A stretch of DNA of 64,000 nucleotides, taken from the NCBI GenBank assembly GCA_907163345.1, contig CAJQUN010000040.1, forward strand, positions 4,340,001 through 4,404,000, written 5' to 3'. Below the pieces are notes generated by a model. The model had not been told where the DNA came from. It ran no database searches and saw only the letters and a program-made list of their open reading frames with translations. Below are positions 23,482 to 35,644 of the stretch, piece after piece (position 1 is the first letter of the stretch; each line of letters begins with the position of its first letter). Both the position numbers and the translations under genes were made by a program. The DNA comes from Haberlea rhodopensis (Eukaryota; Streptophyta; Magnoliopsida; Lamiales; Gesneriaceae).

Positions 23482-24341
23482 TGTTGGGTTTTGGAACCCA
23501 AATAATCCTGGTTTTGATGTTAACAAAACTTGTTATTATGTTGCTAACATATTTCATCAAGTGTGCAGTGAATAGATGATATTATACAACTTGATGATGT
23601 GTTAAGAAATGACTTTGAGTTTGGTTGCTGAAATGAGAATTCAGCATCCAGTAGACCATGAGCGCTGCTGACTAAATTGATCATATCTCATAACTCAGAC
23701 ATCAAAATGACTTGCTTCTAAAATATTTGGATAGCAAATCAATTATCTACAAGTCATATTTTAGGTTAGCAGACAAAAGTCGAATGTTTACATGACGAAA
23801 ACATGCTTGCAAGAGAATGTTGGTGCAAAGCTAAAACGTCTGCAGGATCATCTACCGGATTGTCTACCGGACTACAAGTGGACACTACAAGCATACATTA
23901 CCAATAGATACTACCAAGTAGACACTACAAGTAGAGGCCAGCGCACTTTGAACCAGCAGAGGCCAGTGAACTCGACCAGTGGACTCTACCAGCGGATTTT
24001 GGGCAGCGGACCCAACCAGCGGACTTCCAAAAATAGCCTAGAAAGAAGAATATGTCAGTTGCAATATTTGAAAGCTTACCAAAATTGTCCCAACGACTAT
24101 ATTCTTGTATCTAATGTATATATCATTACTTTGGGCAATATATATACATGATTTGGAAGCTCAATAACAGCTGATTGAAGATCAATCCAAGCCTTCCAAA
24201 TCAAACCCACTTGGGATTCAATTGGGGAGCTTCAAAGAACAAATCTGTTAATGAAGAGCAACTCCCCAAAGCTTTGGCACCTCTTTCAAGCTTATATCAG
24301 ATCTGTTAGGATATCATTTGTGCCTGTGTATTCGCTCTATT
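23482..24341 (+). repeat. 3' LTR of element J, truncated
   Basis: Aligns to the first about 860 bp of the 5' LTR (TGTTGGGTTTTGG..) and stops near 24341 after CTCTATTCA, where K sequence begins. The last about 220 bp are missing. Confidence 0.82.
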
Positions 24342-24456
24342 CATTGACAGTATAATTTCTGAAAAACCTAATACGATTATACCGATTGGAAACGATCTAT
24401 AAAAATTAATTATTGAATACATGAATCAAGGCGCAACATGGCTCTGATACCACTAT
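24342..24456 (-). mobile_element. Truncated internal piece and PBS of copia K
   Basis: On the minus strand, GCTCTGATACCA (24441-24452) is the reverse complement of the Met-tRNA PBS, 4 nt from the LTR of K. Only about 100 bp of leader is left before the junction with J. Confidence 0.78.
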
Positions 24457-24851
24457 TGGGTCTGCACCCCCGGCATCAGATTCAAATGCATCGGAAATAA
24501 CATGAACAAATCTAAACTCATGGGCGATCAATTGCGTATGATTCATATATAACATACAAATATCAAATATAAATACACAAAAAAAAGATTATCGTTCACC
24601 GACGTAAATCTGAAAATGTGATCCCTCGAGTCCAAACAACCTGACCAGATCCACGATTTCAACGCCAAGGCTAGATTGGTGTCGGTGTTTCTTCAACAGG
24701 AAAGATGTGATTGTGATTGGTGTATTGATGTGTCCTCTTCTCTCAGAGACAATAATGATATAATTATAGGGTCACTAATTCACTAATGGGCTTTGGGTAC
24801 ATAAAGCTCAATAGGCAACATTTGGCTTTTTGGGCATATATTATACTAACA
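24457..24851 (-). repeat. 5' LTR of copia element K
   Basis: The minus strand starts TGTTAGTATAATATATGCCC at 24851 and ends at 24457, 395 bp, next to the PBS. The remainder of K and its 3' LTR are missing, replaced by truncated J. Confidence 0.8.
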
Positions 24852-25053
24852 CAAACATCCAGGTAAATGTTTGAGGTTGATAAATTTTGGTCGAAAAGAT
24901 TTAAAACTCAAGTTATCACTCTATGCAAAGAGTAGTTTCAAATCTCTCCAAATCTAGCAAAAAATTATATTGGAATTGAAACATGATTGATTTGGATAAT
25001 TAATTTTAAATTCATGTAGCTCAAATAATTTGCGACAAGAAACACACCACAAT
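24852..25053. other. Host flank upstream of the copia nest
   Basis: Unique-looking AT-rich DNA. With one ACAAT copy removed it is contiguous with 54287 onward, so it is upstream or 5'-UTR/intron DNA of the host gene at 54613. Confidence 0.6.
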
Positions 25054-25553
25054 TGATGGGTTGTGCCTTTTGTAAATTATCCCACATCGTTTGGGTTGTT
25101 AAAATTGGGGCAATTCATTTGCTATAAAACGAGGCCCATGCCTCATGTTTTATGTGCACAATCAATAGCTTGTCTAGTAACTTTTGACTTTTGATAAATT
25201 TCTCTCTTGTTTTAAAATCTTATAAAATTCTTACTATACTATGTGGTTGCAATTTTGACTGAGCTTCCATATAATAAAAGATTTTATTAGGTGTCTTTCT
25301 GTAAAGGGGAGAGGTCTGGTTATAAAGTGTGGCTAGTGGAAAAGCTTTGTTGGTGTGTTTGGTGTGAGTAGAAAAATTGTGTGGTTGTAATAATTTTTCA
25401 CATAGTGTATTTTCTACTTCGGTTCTGATAGTTTTTCTTCTGATCTGGGAGTTTTCCACGTTAAATCAGTGTGTCGTTATTATTTCTCATTTTGCTTTTT
25501 TTTCATAAAAAGTGCAGATCTTGGGGTGAATTTGGAGGGTCAAATTCCCAACA
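25054..25553 (+). repeat. 5' LTR of copia L1
   Basis: TGATGGGTTGTGCC to AATTCCCAACA, 500 bp. Contains TATAAAACGAGG near 25122, a likely TATA box. Confidence 0.9.
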
Positions 25554-25555
25554 AG

Positions 25556-25567
25556 TGGCATCAAAGC
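25556..25567 (+). promoter_or_regulatory. Primer binding site of L1 (two mismatches)
   Basis: TGGCATCAAAGC in the PBS position, differing from the Met-tRNA consensus TGGTATCAGAGC at two bases. Confidence 0.8.
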
Positions 25568-25581
25568 ATGGGTCCTCTTGC

Positions 25582-26555
25582 TGTGAGACCCCGTTATTAA
25601 ATCAAGATATTAAGGTGCGATTAAGAGAACTAATCATTTATACGTATATATCAGAGTAAAAAGTCGTGTTGATTAACCTGAGCTTAAGAGATTACAGTAC
25701 CAAAAGTTTCAAAAAGGAATTTCACATATTCCTACAAAAGGTACAACCCTATAGTCTTACTCTACTTCATGTAGAAGCTATACAAAATTTCTCTAACATG
25801 CTATTCCTGTAGCACTCCTTACAGCTCAGCATTTCAACCCCGACCCTGGTTCTCATCATCAAAAGCACCTACAAAGACAACCCCCAACACATGAGCATAA
25901 CATAATTCATATTCAACATAATATGAATGTAAGACGTAAATGCATAATCATAATACAAAACACTTCCTGTATTTCCATCGCATTTACAACGCCTATTGGT
26001 TGTCCCTGTACCACAATTCATAATCAAAACACTATATGAAGATATGGCTTCACAAATAAATGTCATGACATATCATCTCTTTTACTTGAGTCAGTCATCA
26101 TCAGTTATTTTAATGCTTCTTCGCTTCATAATCTCAAAACAAGCGGTATCTCATCCTCGCTTCTTCATACTAGCGGTATCTCATCCTCGCTTAGTATTGT
26201 ATACCCCGCCTCCATGTGCAAGCGAGCCTCCCCCTCCCGCTCCACATTTTTAGCGGTAAAGCGTAAGCATTAAAACCTTCACTGTGATCACCCCTGACTC
26301 GTGGAATACACCTCTTTATTCCACATCACAATATGCAACAACAATGCATAATATGCAACAACAATGCATAATAAATGTATCATACTCTTAATGCATCACA
26401 TTGCATTCATCATGTGTCAAATAGACAAACATAAAGTACATGTTACCGTTGGGATGTCCGTACGTCGCTTACGTACCTTTCCAAAATGTAGTGTGTTGTG
26501 GGACTCTACCCCCTGCGCTGTGTAGCTGTCTGTGAAGGCTCTACACCAGTGTACA
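25582..26555 (-). mobile_element. Solo LTR L2, left part, TSD CTTGC
   Basis: Minus-oriented gypsy LTR (minus strand starts TGTGATATCCCCG at 52530, ends GGGTCTCACA at 25582). CTTGC at 25577-25581 and 52531-52535. Continues at 51175. About 2.3 kb without the insertion. Contains AGCGGTATCTCATCCTCGCT hairpin-type repeats (26120-26265). Confidence 0.88.
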
Positions 26556-26715
26556 TGTGATATCCCCGAAATAATTGATTGCAATTTGGGCATTAAATGT
26601 GTTTATATGATTAATTATGGTGGTAATTAATTATGTGCTGGATTTAATTATCGTGTTGAAATGCTTAGTCACATGTTAGAGTGACCCGGGAGAGCATTTC
26701 AGGGTGTATGTTGTG
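26556..26715 (+). repeat. 5' LTR of B, first 160 bp
   Basis: TGTGATATCCCCGAAATAAT.. matching 49107-49267, ending at ..ATGTTGTG where C begins. Confidence 0.92.
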
Positions 26716-28744
26716 TGTAAGGACCATAATCCTTAAGTGCGGATTAAAGGCATAATTAGAGCTAATATAAATGATCAGAGTAAATTAATCGTGTTGAGTC
26801 TATGAGCTTTAAGAATTACATGCCAAAAATAAGGACTATCCCTGGATTAGTTACATTCCCAAATCAAATGAATGTTATCAATTATAGCTTTACACTACTC
26901 CTAGAGTAGATACTATACAAAATTAATCCTGTCCTTCCTTCCTCAAAAGAATTCTTCACAAGCTCACCACCTCAACCCGTCTAGCCCTTCTTATCATGCC
27001 AAAAATGTACCTACAAGGACAACCCCCAAACATGAGCAATAATATCATTCATATTCAACACAATATGAATATAAAGCGTAAATGCATAAATCACAATAAA
27101 ACACTTCCTGTTTTCCCATGCATTTCAAAACGCTTCCAGTTTGGTTGTCCCTGTACCATAACTCATGAGTATAATCAATAGATTATTTTTAATGGTCTAC
27201 ACATGTCATGACACAATACCATCTCATCAAAACCAAATACCAGTCACCCATCCCTAGTCTGTCCATCACAATGTATTTTAATGCCCCTCGCTTATTTACA
27301 TATAGGCGGCATAGAATAACCTCGCTTCAATGGACATGCGGTACTCCCACCCCTCGCCTCACATTGAGCGGCAAATATCCTTTCCTCGCCCTATATGATA
27401 ACCACGCTCAAATGTGACATGCGGCGCTCCCACCCCTCGTTTCACATTTAGCGGAACCAAAACAAATAGCGGCAAGCATTAAAATCATCAAGGGATGACC
27501 ACGACTCATGGGATGTGCACCAATAATCATATGCATCTACAATCATCATGCATAATTCAACATGTATTTGCATCCACAATGCATAATCACATATATACTC
27601 GCATCCACAATGCATAAACAATGAGTATATTAGATACATGTACCGTTGGGTGCCCGTACATCCTCTACGTACCTTTCCAAAAGTGGAATTGATATGGCTT
27701 CAGTTCCTTGGTTGCGTTGCTACCTGGGATGGTTCTACACAATCACACAACCCCATATTAGAAGCCAAATAATAGTCAAATACCAAAAATTCCATCAATC
27801 ATGCCAAAAAATGAATTCAGCAAAAATGCTCTTTCGATCGATCAGTCATCCTTACCGATCGATCGGTAAATGTTCATAATTTTCATTTTAAGCTACGGCT
27901 TTTACCAATCGATCGGTCCAAGATACCGATCGATCGCTAGCCATCCACCGATCGATCGGTCTCTTTTACCGATCGATCGGTAAGCATAGAATTTTCACCC
28001 CTCTCTTCGCACTTGCACCGATCGATCGGTCCTCGCGACATTTTCGGGCAAACTCCATTTTCTTGGCTCAAAACCACAAAATAACCCAAAACATCATAAA
28101 CCAAAGACATCCCAACAATATATCATCACAAAAACCTCATAAAACCATACCCCAACCACATACAACACCAACCCACAACAAACCCATATCAAAACTCAAA
28201 TAACAAACTCAAATCAACACAAATCTTTGCAAAAACAACAAGGAGGGACATATACCCTTCCTAGACCTTAAATCTTACCAAGAATCACTCCACAAGAGTT
28301 TGAGCAAAGATTTCTCTTCCTCCTTGGGGTCAAAACGAAAATGATGGAAGAGGTTAGGGTTGGGGGAAAGTTGGGGAATTAAAGAGTAGAATGGTAAAGT
28401 GGGAAATAAAGTGGGGTGATTAAAATGAAGTGCATTCCACAATTCCATGGTGTATAAGACACCCCAACATGATATTTTTAAAAGCATTAATCCAAAATGC
28501 ACCAAAATACCAATTAAACTCATGATTTCCAATTACTTGCTAACCATGGCAATTAAATCATGCTAATAACAATTTCCCAAACATGCACAACATGCACCCT
28601 GAAATGCCCTCCCGGGTCACTCTATCATGTGACTAAGCATTTCAATAAGATAATAAATCCAACACATAATTAATTACCACCATAATTAATCATATAAACA
28701 CAATTAATGCCCAAATTGCAATTAATCATTTCGGGGATATCACA
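26716..28744 (-). repeat. 3' LTR of element C
   Basis: 2029 bp; the minus strand starts TGTGATATCCCCG at 28744. On its other side lies the PPT (minus strand GTAGGGGAGTAT, 28745-28756). Carries GCGAGG/CCGC hairpin motifs (27288-27470) and GATCGATC copies (27832-28033). Confidence 0.93.
27832..28033. repeat. GATCGATC palindrome cluster, 3' LTR of C
   Basis: Seven copies, several as ACCGATCGATCGGT. One fewer than in the other LTR of C, because a 22-bp segment is missing after the last one. Confidence 0.92.
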
Positions 28745-28823
28745 ATACTCCCCTACTTATAAGATTTCGTCCTCAAAATCACATGCACTTACCCCCCAAA
28801 AGAAACTAAACATAATCACATAC

Positions 28824-30509
28824 CAGATAATGTTCCGGGTAGTGCTGCACCATATGCCGCTCCGTCTCCCACGTAGTCTCCTCGACACCCCTGCGATCCC
28901 ACTGAACCTTGATCATAGGTATCACTTTGTTCCGAAGTCTACGTCTGCCCGATCCAGAATTCTAACAGGCCGTTCCACATAAGACACATCGGATTCTAAC
29001 TGAACCTCAGAAGGCTGCAACACATGAGATGGATCCGGCTCATACTTCCGCAGCATAGACACATGAAACACATCATGTATACCAGATAAAGAAGGCAGCA
29101 GAGCTAGTCGGTAAGCTAAGGTGCCAATGCGCTGCAAAATCTCGTACGGTCCAACATACCTCGGAGACAGTTTCCCGCGCATCCCAAATTGCACAACGCC
29201 CCTGAAAGGCGAGATCTTCAAAAAGACCTTATCTCCCAACTGAAATTCCAACAGTCTCCGCCGTTTATTCGCATAAGCTGCCTGTCTGTCCTGGGCTGCT
29301 TTCATTTTCTGCCTTATCATCTTTATCTTCTCTTCCATTTCCCGAACCAACTCCGGTCCTCCGACCGATCTACGGTCCAAATCATCCCAACACAAGGGTG
29401 ATCTACACCGTCTGCCATAAAGAGCTTCAAAAGGAGCCATCTGAATACTCGCCTGGTAGCTGTTATTATAAGAGAACTCTACCAAAGGCACTGAATCTTG
29501 CCAAGAAACATCGAACTCCAAAACACAAGCTCTCAACATGTCCTCGAGCGTCTGGATAGTACGCTCGGTCTGGCCATCCGTCTGAGGATGATATGCAGTG
29601 CTCAATCTAACTTCAGTTCCCAAGGCTGACTGAAGGCCCTCCCAAAAATGAGATGTAAATCGTGGATCTCGATCCGACACTATGGAAATGGGGATCCCAT
29701 TCAATCTCACCACATCTCGGATATACAGCTGAGCCATCCTCAAAAAGGTGAAAGTCATGCTATAGGGGATAAAATGAGCTACCTTAGTCAATCGATCCAC
29801 AATCACCCAAATAGCATCAAAGCCTGAAGTACTCCTCGGCAGGTGAGTCACGAAGTCCATGGAAATGTGTTCCCACTTCCACTTCGGTATCTCTAAGCTT
29901 CTCAACTCGCCGTCAGGTCTCTGTCTCTCTGCCTTAACCTGCTGGCAGATCAAACACCTCTTAACTAAAGTGACGACATCAAACTTCATCCTTTTCCACC
30001 AAAACTGACCACGCAGATCTTTATACATCTTCTTCCCGCCTGGGTGGATGCTAAGTCTGCTACTATGAGCTCGCTCCAAGATCCCTCTACGCAAATCCGG
30101 CGTACTCGGAACCACCCAACGGTTACCCAACCTCAAAGATCCGTCCTCAGCCACTCTGAACTTCGTTGGCTGACCAAGATGTACTAAAGATAAACACCTC
30201 ATCATCTGACCTCTGAGCTCTCGTGATGTTCTCGTAGATATCTGGCTCAGCTAACAAGGTCGATACATACACAGGTGATGCATCTATGTCGAAGTCATAG
30301 CCCAGATGGCAATAGGAGGTCATCATAGCCGACAAATGGATGACGTCCTCAGCAGAACTCCTCACTTTCCGGCTCAAAGCATCAGCTGTCAAATTAGCTT
30401 TCCCGGGATGGTACTCAATCTCACAATCATAGTCCTTGAGTAAGTCCATCCACGTCCTCTGCCTCATGTTCAGCTCCGCCTGCGTGAATAAAAACTTGAG
30501 GCTTTTGTG
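28824..30509 (-). pseudogene. RNase H end, integrase and GPY module, element C
   Basis: Minus-strand pol 3' part. In order from 30509 it encodes the last part of RNase H (KFLFTQAELNMRQR, WMDLLKDYDCEIEYHPGK), then a frameshift near 30150-30210, then a long frame (30205-28922). That frame has the zinc region (IHPGGKKMYKDL, CLICQQVK), core residues in MDFVTHLP, SDRDPRFTS and TERTIQTLE, and the GPY/F module (RYVGPYEILQRIGTLAYRLA). A one-base change near 28945 shifts the tail (RADVDFGTK), and another near 28835 alters the last codons. All three core acidic positions are present within one frame, so the integrase core itself is intact. At 30510 the gypsy sequence stops and copia F begins. Confidence 0.9.
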
Positions 30510-30513
30510 ATCC

Positions 30514-32003
30514 TTATGTCATACAACGCAGCGGAATAAAATTTTATGGATTACTAACACCGGATCTATACATAGGCTATCATATCGGATTAAGTAATAA
30601 CAAGTGTCTCACCCTTGTAGCGTGTTTGAAGCAGATTCCACGGAGCAGCACGTCCAACGAACTCCGAGTCACAAACGAAAGTTTTCACCTTCGTCTCTAC
30701 GGTATCCACACGATCAAATCGAAAGGGGATTTAAGAACAAGTTACTAGACAAGTTCTTAAACCAAAATCGAGCTCTCGGTTCAAAACCGATTAACGACGG
30801 CCAACCAAAACCCTAGCACAACCGACGGCGGCCGTGAGGAGTGAAGGAAGAGGCGGCCGAGAGGAGCTTGAAGTGGAGGCTAGGGTTTGATATCAAACAA
30901 TGATATGAAAGTATGATTAACAATTAATCAAAACCTCTTATTTATATTATAAGGCTTTTAATTAAGGTTCAAGACTTTCTTAAAGTCTTATGGGCCCAAA
31001 CCCATGATTTAATTAAAACCTTTTAATCACTTAATTAAGACTCTTCTTAATTAATTAATTCATCTAATGAATTTAATTTCCCTTATCGATTTAATCTTTT
31101 GTGCGACCCGATAGGATCTCGTAATGTTGGCAGTGACATAAAATCTCATTTTATGTCGCAAGCATTGAGCGGTATCTAGCAACACATCGATGCTACCCAA
31201 ATTACAAGAATGTCAATGACTCGACATAACCTTTAGAACTTGTGATAATATTAATCATGTAACTTAATCCCTTTGTCCTTTGTGTTTAGATTGAACACGA
31301 GTCATGAAATAGTCATACTCGTATATCCAATCTTTATTTCTTGATCCCCAAGTAGAACTAGAATAAACGAATAAGCTCGATATCTCATATCGACTCATTC
31401 GAGCATGGCCATGCATTTTAGTTCTCACTCGATCAAGGGCCAAACACATCTCCTGTTATATAGGAGGGACAAATCCTATCTCGATCAGTCAACATCCCTC
31501 TACATAATTCGTAGTGTATCCAATAGTCGCCTTTATAGATTACCCTGTTACGGGTAACGTTTGACGATATCAAGATACATAACTCCTTATGTTGGGATCT
31601 CTGATGATCACAAGTCGTAAGGATTACATACATTATTATCACTATGAGAATTGCATATGACGATCATATAACTATCCATGTTGCATTCTCATGGTGGGTC
31701 TGTTCAGTACATCGTTCTCTAACATGTACCCATATGTTGATTTGATATCTCATATCAATGAACAATTCATCGATCAACACATACTAGTCTCTACGTATTA
31801 TCATTATCTCTTTCATGATAATACTTGACTAGGAACATCTTTAAGAATAATACAATATTATTCTAAGGACATTAACATATATATTAATTCACAATGCACA
31901 GTTAAAAGAATAATATATAATAATGAATTGCCATTCATAAAACCATAAACATTGTATGTCTTAAACAATCATCTAATGACTTGTCTTAGGGCATATCCCA
32001 ACA
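30514..32003 (-). repeat. 3' LTR of copia F
   Basis: 1490 bp ending CATATCCCAACA, gap-free match to 37614-39103. It lacks the terminal TGTAAGTAATCC (plus-strand reading) present at 37602-37613. Confidence 0.93.
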
Positions 32004-32016
32004 AATCTCCCACTTG
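32004..32016 (-). promoter_or_regulatory. Polypurine tract of copia F
   Basis: The minus strand reads CAAGTGGGAGATT just before the LTR. Confidence 0.82.
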
Positions 32017-32018
32017 CA

Positions 32019-33266
32019 CTAAGACCACTCAGACATATACCTAATGCCTAGAGATCTAGTATGACGATCATGCTTCTGCTGTGACAGCGGCTTCGTCAAT
32101 GGGTCAGATACATTATCATCTGTTGGTACTTTGCATATTTTAACATCTCCCCTTTCAACGATTTCTCGAATGAAATGGAAACGCCTAAGTATGTGCTTGG
32201 ATCTTTGGTGAGATCTTGGTTCCTTAGCCAATGCGATCGCTCCATTGTTGTCACAATAGAGCTCTATCGGATCTTTAATGCTAGGCACCACTCCAAGTTC
32301 AGAAATGAACTTCCTCATCCAAACAGCTTCCTTTGCTGCATCCGAGGCAGCAATATACGCAGCTTCCGTTGTAGAATCGGCTACTGTTTCTTGCTTTGAA
32401 CTCTTCCAGCTCACAACACCTCCATTTAGGCAATACACATATCCAGATTGCGATCGAAAATCATCTTTGTCGGTTTGGAAGCTTGCATCAGTGTAACCCA
32501 TTACATTGAGCTCTTCCTCACCTCCATAAATCAAGAATGTATCCTTAGTCCTTCTCAAGTACTTTAGGATATTCTTGACAGCAATCCAGTGACCTTCACC
32601 TGGATCAACTTGATATCTGCTCGTCATGCTCAAAGCATACGATACATCGGGACGAGTACATATCATGGCATACATGATAGATCCAATAGCTGACGCGTAT
32701 GGAATCTTACTCATGCGTTGTCTCTCATCTGGTGTTGAAGGACACTGTTCCTTCGAGAGATAAATACCATGTGTCATAGGCACGAATCCTTTCTTGGATT
32801 CTTGCATGCTAAACCTTTTAAGCACCTTGTCTATGTATGTACTTTGACTTAGACCAAGAAGCCTTCTCGATCTATCTCTATAGATCTTGATTCCTAATAC
32901 ATAGGTGGCTTCTCCTAAGTCTTTCATCGAAAAGCAGTTCCCTAGCCAAATCTTTACAGATTGCAAGGCAGGGATATCATTTCCAATAAGAAGTATGTCA
33001 TCTACATACAACACTAGGAAAATGATTACGCTCCCACTGACCTTCTTGTAGACACAAGGTTCATCTTCATTTTTGATAAAACCAAACTCTTTGATTGCAT
33101 CATCAAAACGAAGATTCCAACTTCGAGAAGCTTGCTTCAATCCATAAATGGATCGTTGTAGCTTGCATATCTTTCCAGCATCCTTTGGATCGACAAAACC
33201 CTCGGGCTGTGTCATGTACACATTCTCGAGCAGATTTCCATTAAGGAAAGCTGTTTTGACATCCAT
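32019..33266 (-). pseudogene. Copia RT (C-terminal part) and RNase H, element F
   Basis: Frame of 415 codons. Counting from its first Met: WQMDVKTAFLNG-type RT motif at the start (MDVKTAFLNG), YGLKQASRSW near 43-52, the catalytic YVDDILLIG near 86-94, and RNase H from about 255 (YTDASFQTDKDD) to YCDNNGAIALAKEP and H-K-H near 350-370. This is the polymerase of Ty1/copia elements, which makes cDNA from element RNA. The reading frame is intact to its normal stop 15 nt before the LTR. It is counted as broken only because a small deletion near 33290-33310 separates it from the RT N-terminal part. Confidence 0.93.
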
Positions 33267-33640
33267 CTGCCAGATTTCATAATCATGAAATGCAGCTATT
33301 GCAAGTAAGATCCTTATGGATTACCATGGCCACTTGTGAAAAGGTTTCATCATAGTCAATACCATGAATTTGTTTGAATCCTTTTGCAACCAGCCGACCT
33401 TTATAGGTTTGTACGTTACCATCCATATCGGTCTTTTTCTTGAAAATCCATTTGCACCCTATGGGTCGTACCCCTTCAGGTGGATCAACCAAAGTCCATA
33501 CTTGGTTTGCATACATGGATTCCATCTCAGATTTCATGGCCTCTTGCCATTTCTCAGAATCATTGCCCATAATAGCTTGTTGATAAGATGACGGCTCATC
33601 CTCATCAATAAGTAGTAAGTCACCTTGTTGAGTCACAAGA
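33267..33640 (-). pseudogene. Copia RT N-terminal part, element F
   Basis: Minus-strand frame (33636-33283) with the start of the copia reverse transcriptase: EPSSYQQAIMGNDSEKWQEA, then NQVWTLVDPPEGVRPIGCKW and KARLVAKGF-type text (YKGRLVAKGFKQIHGIDYDE). The reading then leaves the frame (VAMVIHKDL..) where family members read VAMLKSIRILLAIA, so a loss of one or two bases lies near 33300. Confidence 0.88.
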
Positions 33641-34037
33641 AATCAATATCTCTGTGGCTCCCGGTGTTCTCTTACAGACCTACGATGGGCTTGTGTCTCT
33701 TGAGCAGGTGCTTCTTCCACAACAGCTTGTGGTGCCTGCTCTGTTTCCATCTCAATCTCAGGTTCAGTGTTTCTTGTGGTTGAACTTCACTAAGTTCTAT
33801 TTTTCTCCCACTGGTTTTTCTAGAAATAAATTCTCTTTCAAGAAATACACCAGTCCGAGCAACAACTACTTTGTTCTCGGTGGGATAATAGAAATAGTAC
33901 CCTTTCGTTTCCTTAGGATACCCCACCAATAAACACTTATCAGATTTGGGTCCAAGTTTGTTAGTGGCGTGACGTCTAACGAAAGCCTCACAACCCCAAA
34001 TCTTCATAAAAGACATACTAGGACGCTTCCAGTCCAT
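33641..34037 (-). pseudogene. Linker between integrase and RT, element F
   Basis: Minus-strand frame (34037-33672) with the conserved C-terminal integrase segment (MKIWGCEAFVRRHATNKLGP, KCLLVGYPKETKGYYFYYP), followed by a charged linker. It is separated from the preceding integrase frame by a frameshift near 34010-34035 and from the RT by a further break near 33650-33670. Confidence 0.85.
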
Positions 34038-35644
34038 ATCTCATATGGTGTCTTTTCCACTGATTTAGATGGAACACGGTTCAGTAAGAAAATCGATGTT
34101 TCTAGAGCGTGTCCCCAAAACGATATCGGAAGATCTGCATGACTCATCATTGATCTAACCATGTCTAACAAGGTTCGATTTCTCCTCTCGGATACACCAT
34201 TCCATTGTGGAGTATACGGAGGAGTGAGTTGTGGGACTATCCCACACTCCTTTAGATAGTCATGAAACTCTTGGCTTAAGTATTCACCTCCTCGATCTGA
34301 TCGAAGGATTTTGATACTTTTGCCAAGTTGGTTTTGTACTTTATTCTTGAAATCTTTGAACTTTTCAAAGGTTTCATGTTTATGTTTCATTAGGTACACA
34401 TACCCATATCTACTGAGGTCATCAGTAAATGTAACGAAGTATTGAAAACCACCTCTAGCTTGTGTACTTATTGGTCCACATACATCACTATGTATTAGTC
34501 CCAATAAAACATTTGCCCTTTCAACATGTCCCTTGAAAGGGGCTTTAGTCATCTTGCCCATTAAACAAGATTCGCATGTTTCATATGATTCAAAATCAAA
34601 TGAATCTAATACTCCATCCTTATGAAGTTTAGATATGCGGTTCTCGTTTATGTGGCCCAAGCGACAGTGCCAGAGATAAGTCGGATTACAATCATTATTT
34701 TTAATCCTTTTAGTATTTATGTTATAGATAGGCATATCAAGATTTAATACATAAAGACCATTCACCATTTGTGCACTAGCATAAAACATATCATTTAAAT
34801 AAATAGAACAACAATTGTCCTTTATTATAAATGAAAAACCATACTTGTCCAAACAAGAAATAGATATTATGTTTTTAGTAATAGAAGGCACAAAATAACA
34901 ATCTTTCAAAATCAGTGATAAACCAGAAGGTAAAGCTAAATGATAATCTCCTATAGCTAATGCAGCAACTCTTGCTCCATTTCCAACTCGGAGATCAACT
35001 TCACCTTTCGCCAATGTCCTACTCCTTTTGAGATCCTGCACATTTACACAAATGTGAGATCCACATCCAGTATCTAATACCCATGATGAAGAAGTAGATA
35101 AATTGACTTCTATAACAAAAATACCTGAAGCGGAAGTCACACTTCCTTTCATTAGATCCTCCAGATATACTTTGCAGTTTCTTTTCCAATGGCCGGTCTC
35201 ACCGCAATGGAAACAGTTCCCTTCCTTTGCTATCCCTCCCTTTGGCTTCAGTGCATAAGACTTTGGCTTAGATTTAGCAAAGACCTTCTTTGCTTTCTTG
35301 TTGCCTTTAGCTTTGGCCCTTCCTTTGCCCTTATTCACAATAAGGACATTTGTGGCCTTAGTCTTCTTAGTATTTGCTTCATATGTTCTCAACATACCAA
35401 GCAACTGTGGTAGAGTCTTTTCCATGTCAGTCATATTGTAATTTACTACAAATTGACTGAAGCTTTCAGGCAACGATTGCAAGATCACATCGGTGGCCAA
35501 CTCTTGGTCCAATGGAAAACCTAGCTTGTCCAGATTCTCAATGTACCCAATCATCTTGAGCACATGAGTTCCAACTAAGCTTCCTTCTACCATCCTGCAC
35601 TGGAATAACGCTTTAGAGACGTCATACCTCTCTTGTCTAGCTTG
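34004..35644 (-). pseudogene. Copia Gag C-half, protease and integrase, element F
   Basis: Long minus-strand frame (M at 35593, open back to 35644). In order: the Gag UBN2-type region (LQSLPESFSQFVVNYNM), the basic linker KGKGRAKAKGNKKAKK, zinc knuckle CFHCGETGHWKRNC near residue 128, the protease site WVLDTGCGSHIC near 170, the GAG-pre-integrase zinc region (LWHCRLGHINENRI, then CESCLMGK) near 308-345, and the integrase core with DVCGPISTQARGGFQYFVTF, LRSDRGGEY and ERRNRTLLDMVR. One stop (TAG, 35645-35647) separates it from the Gag start, and a frameshift at the 3' end cuts it before the linker. Catalytic residues appear present. Confidence 0.92.

Larger units (their letters stand above)
21422..24341 (+). 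mobile_element. Non-autonomous SIRE-like copia element J, 3' truncated
   Basis: 5' LTR, PBS, about 980 bp of non-coding internal DNA, PPT and a truncated 3' LTR. The internal part ends in the AAAAAGGGAGAGATTG arrangement just before the TGTTGGG LTR start, typical of SIRE/Maximus copia elements. No gag or pol codons remain, so it is either a deletion derivative or a non-autonomous family moved in trans. Confidence 0.82.
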
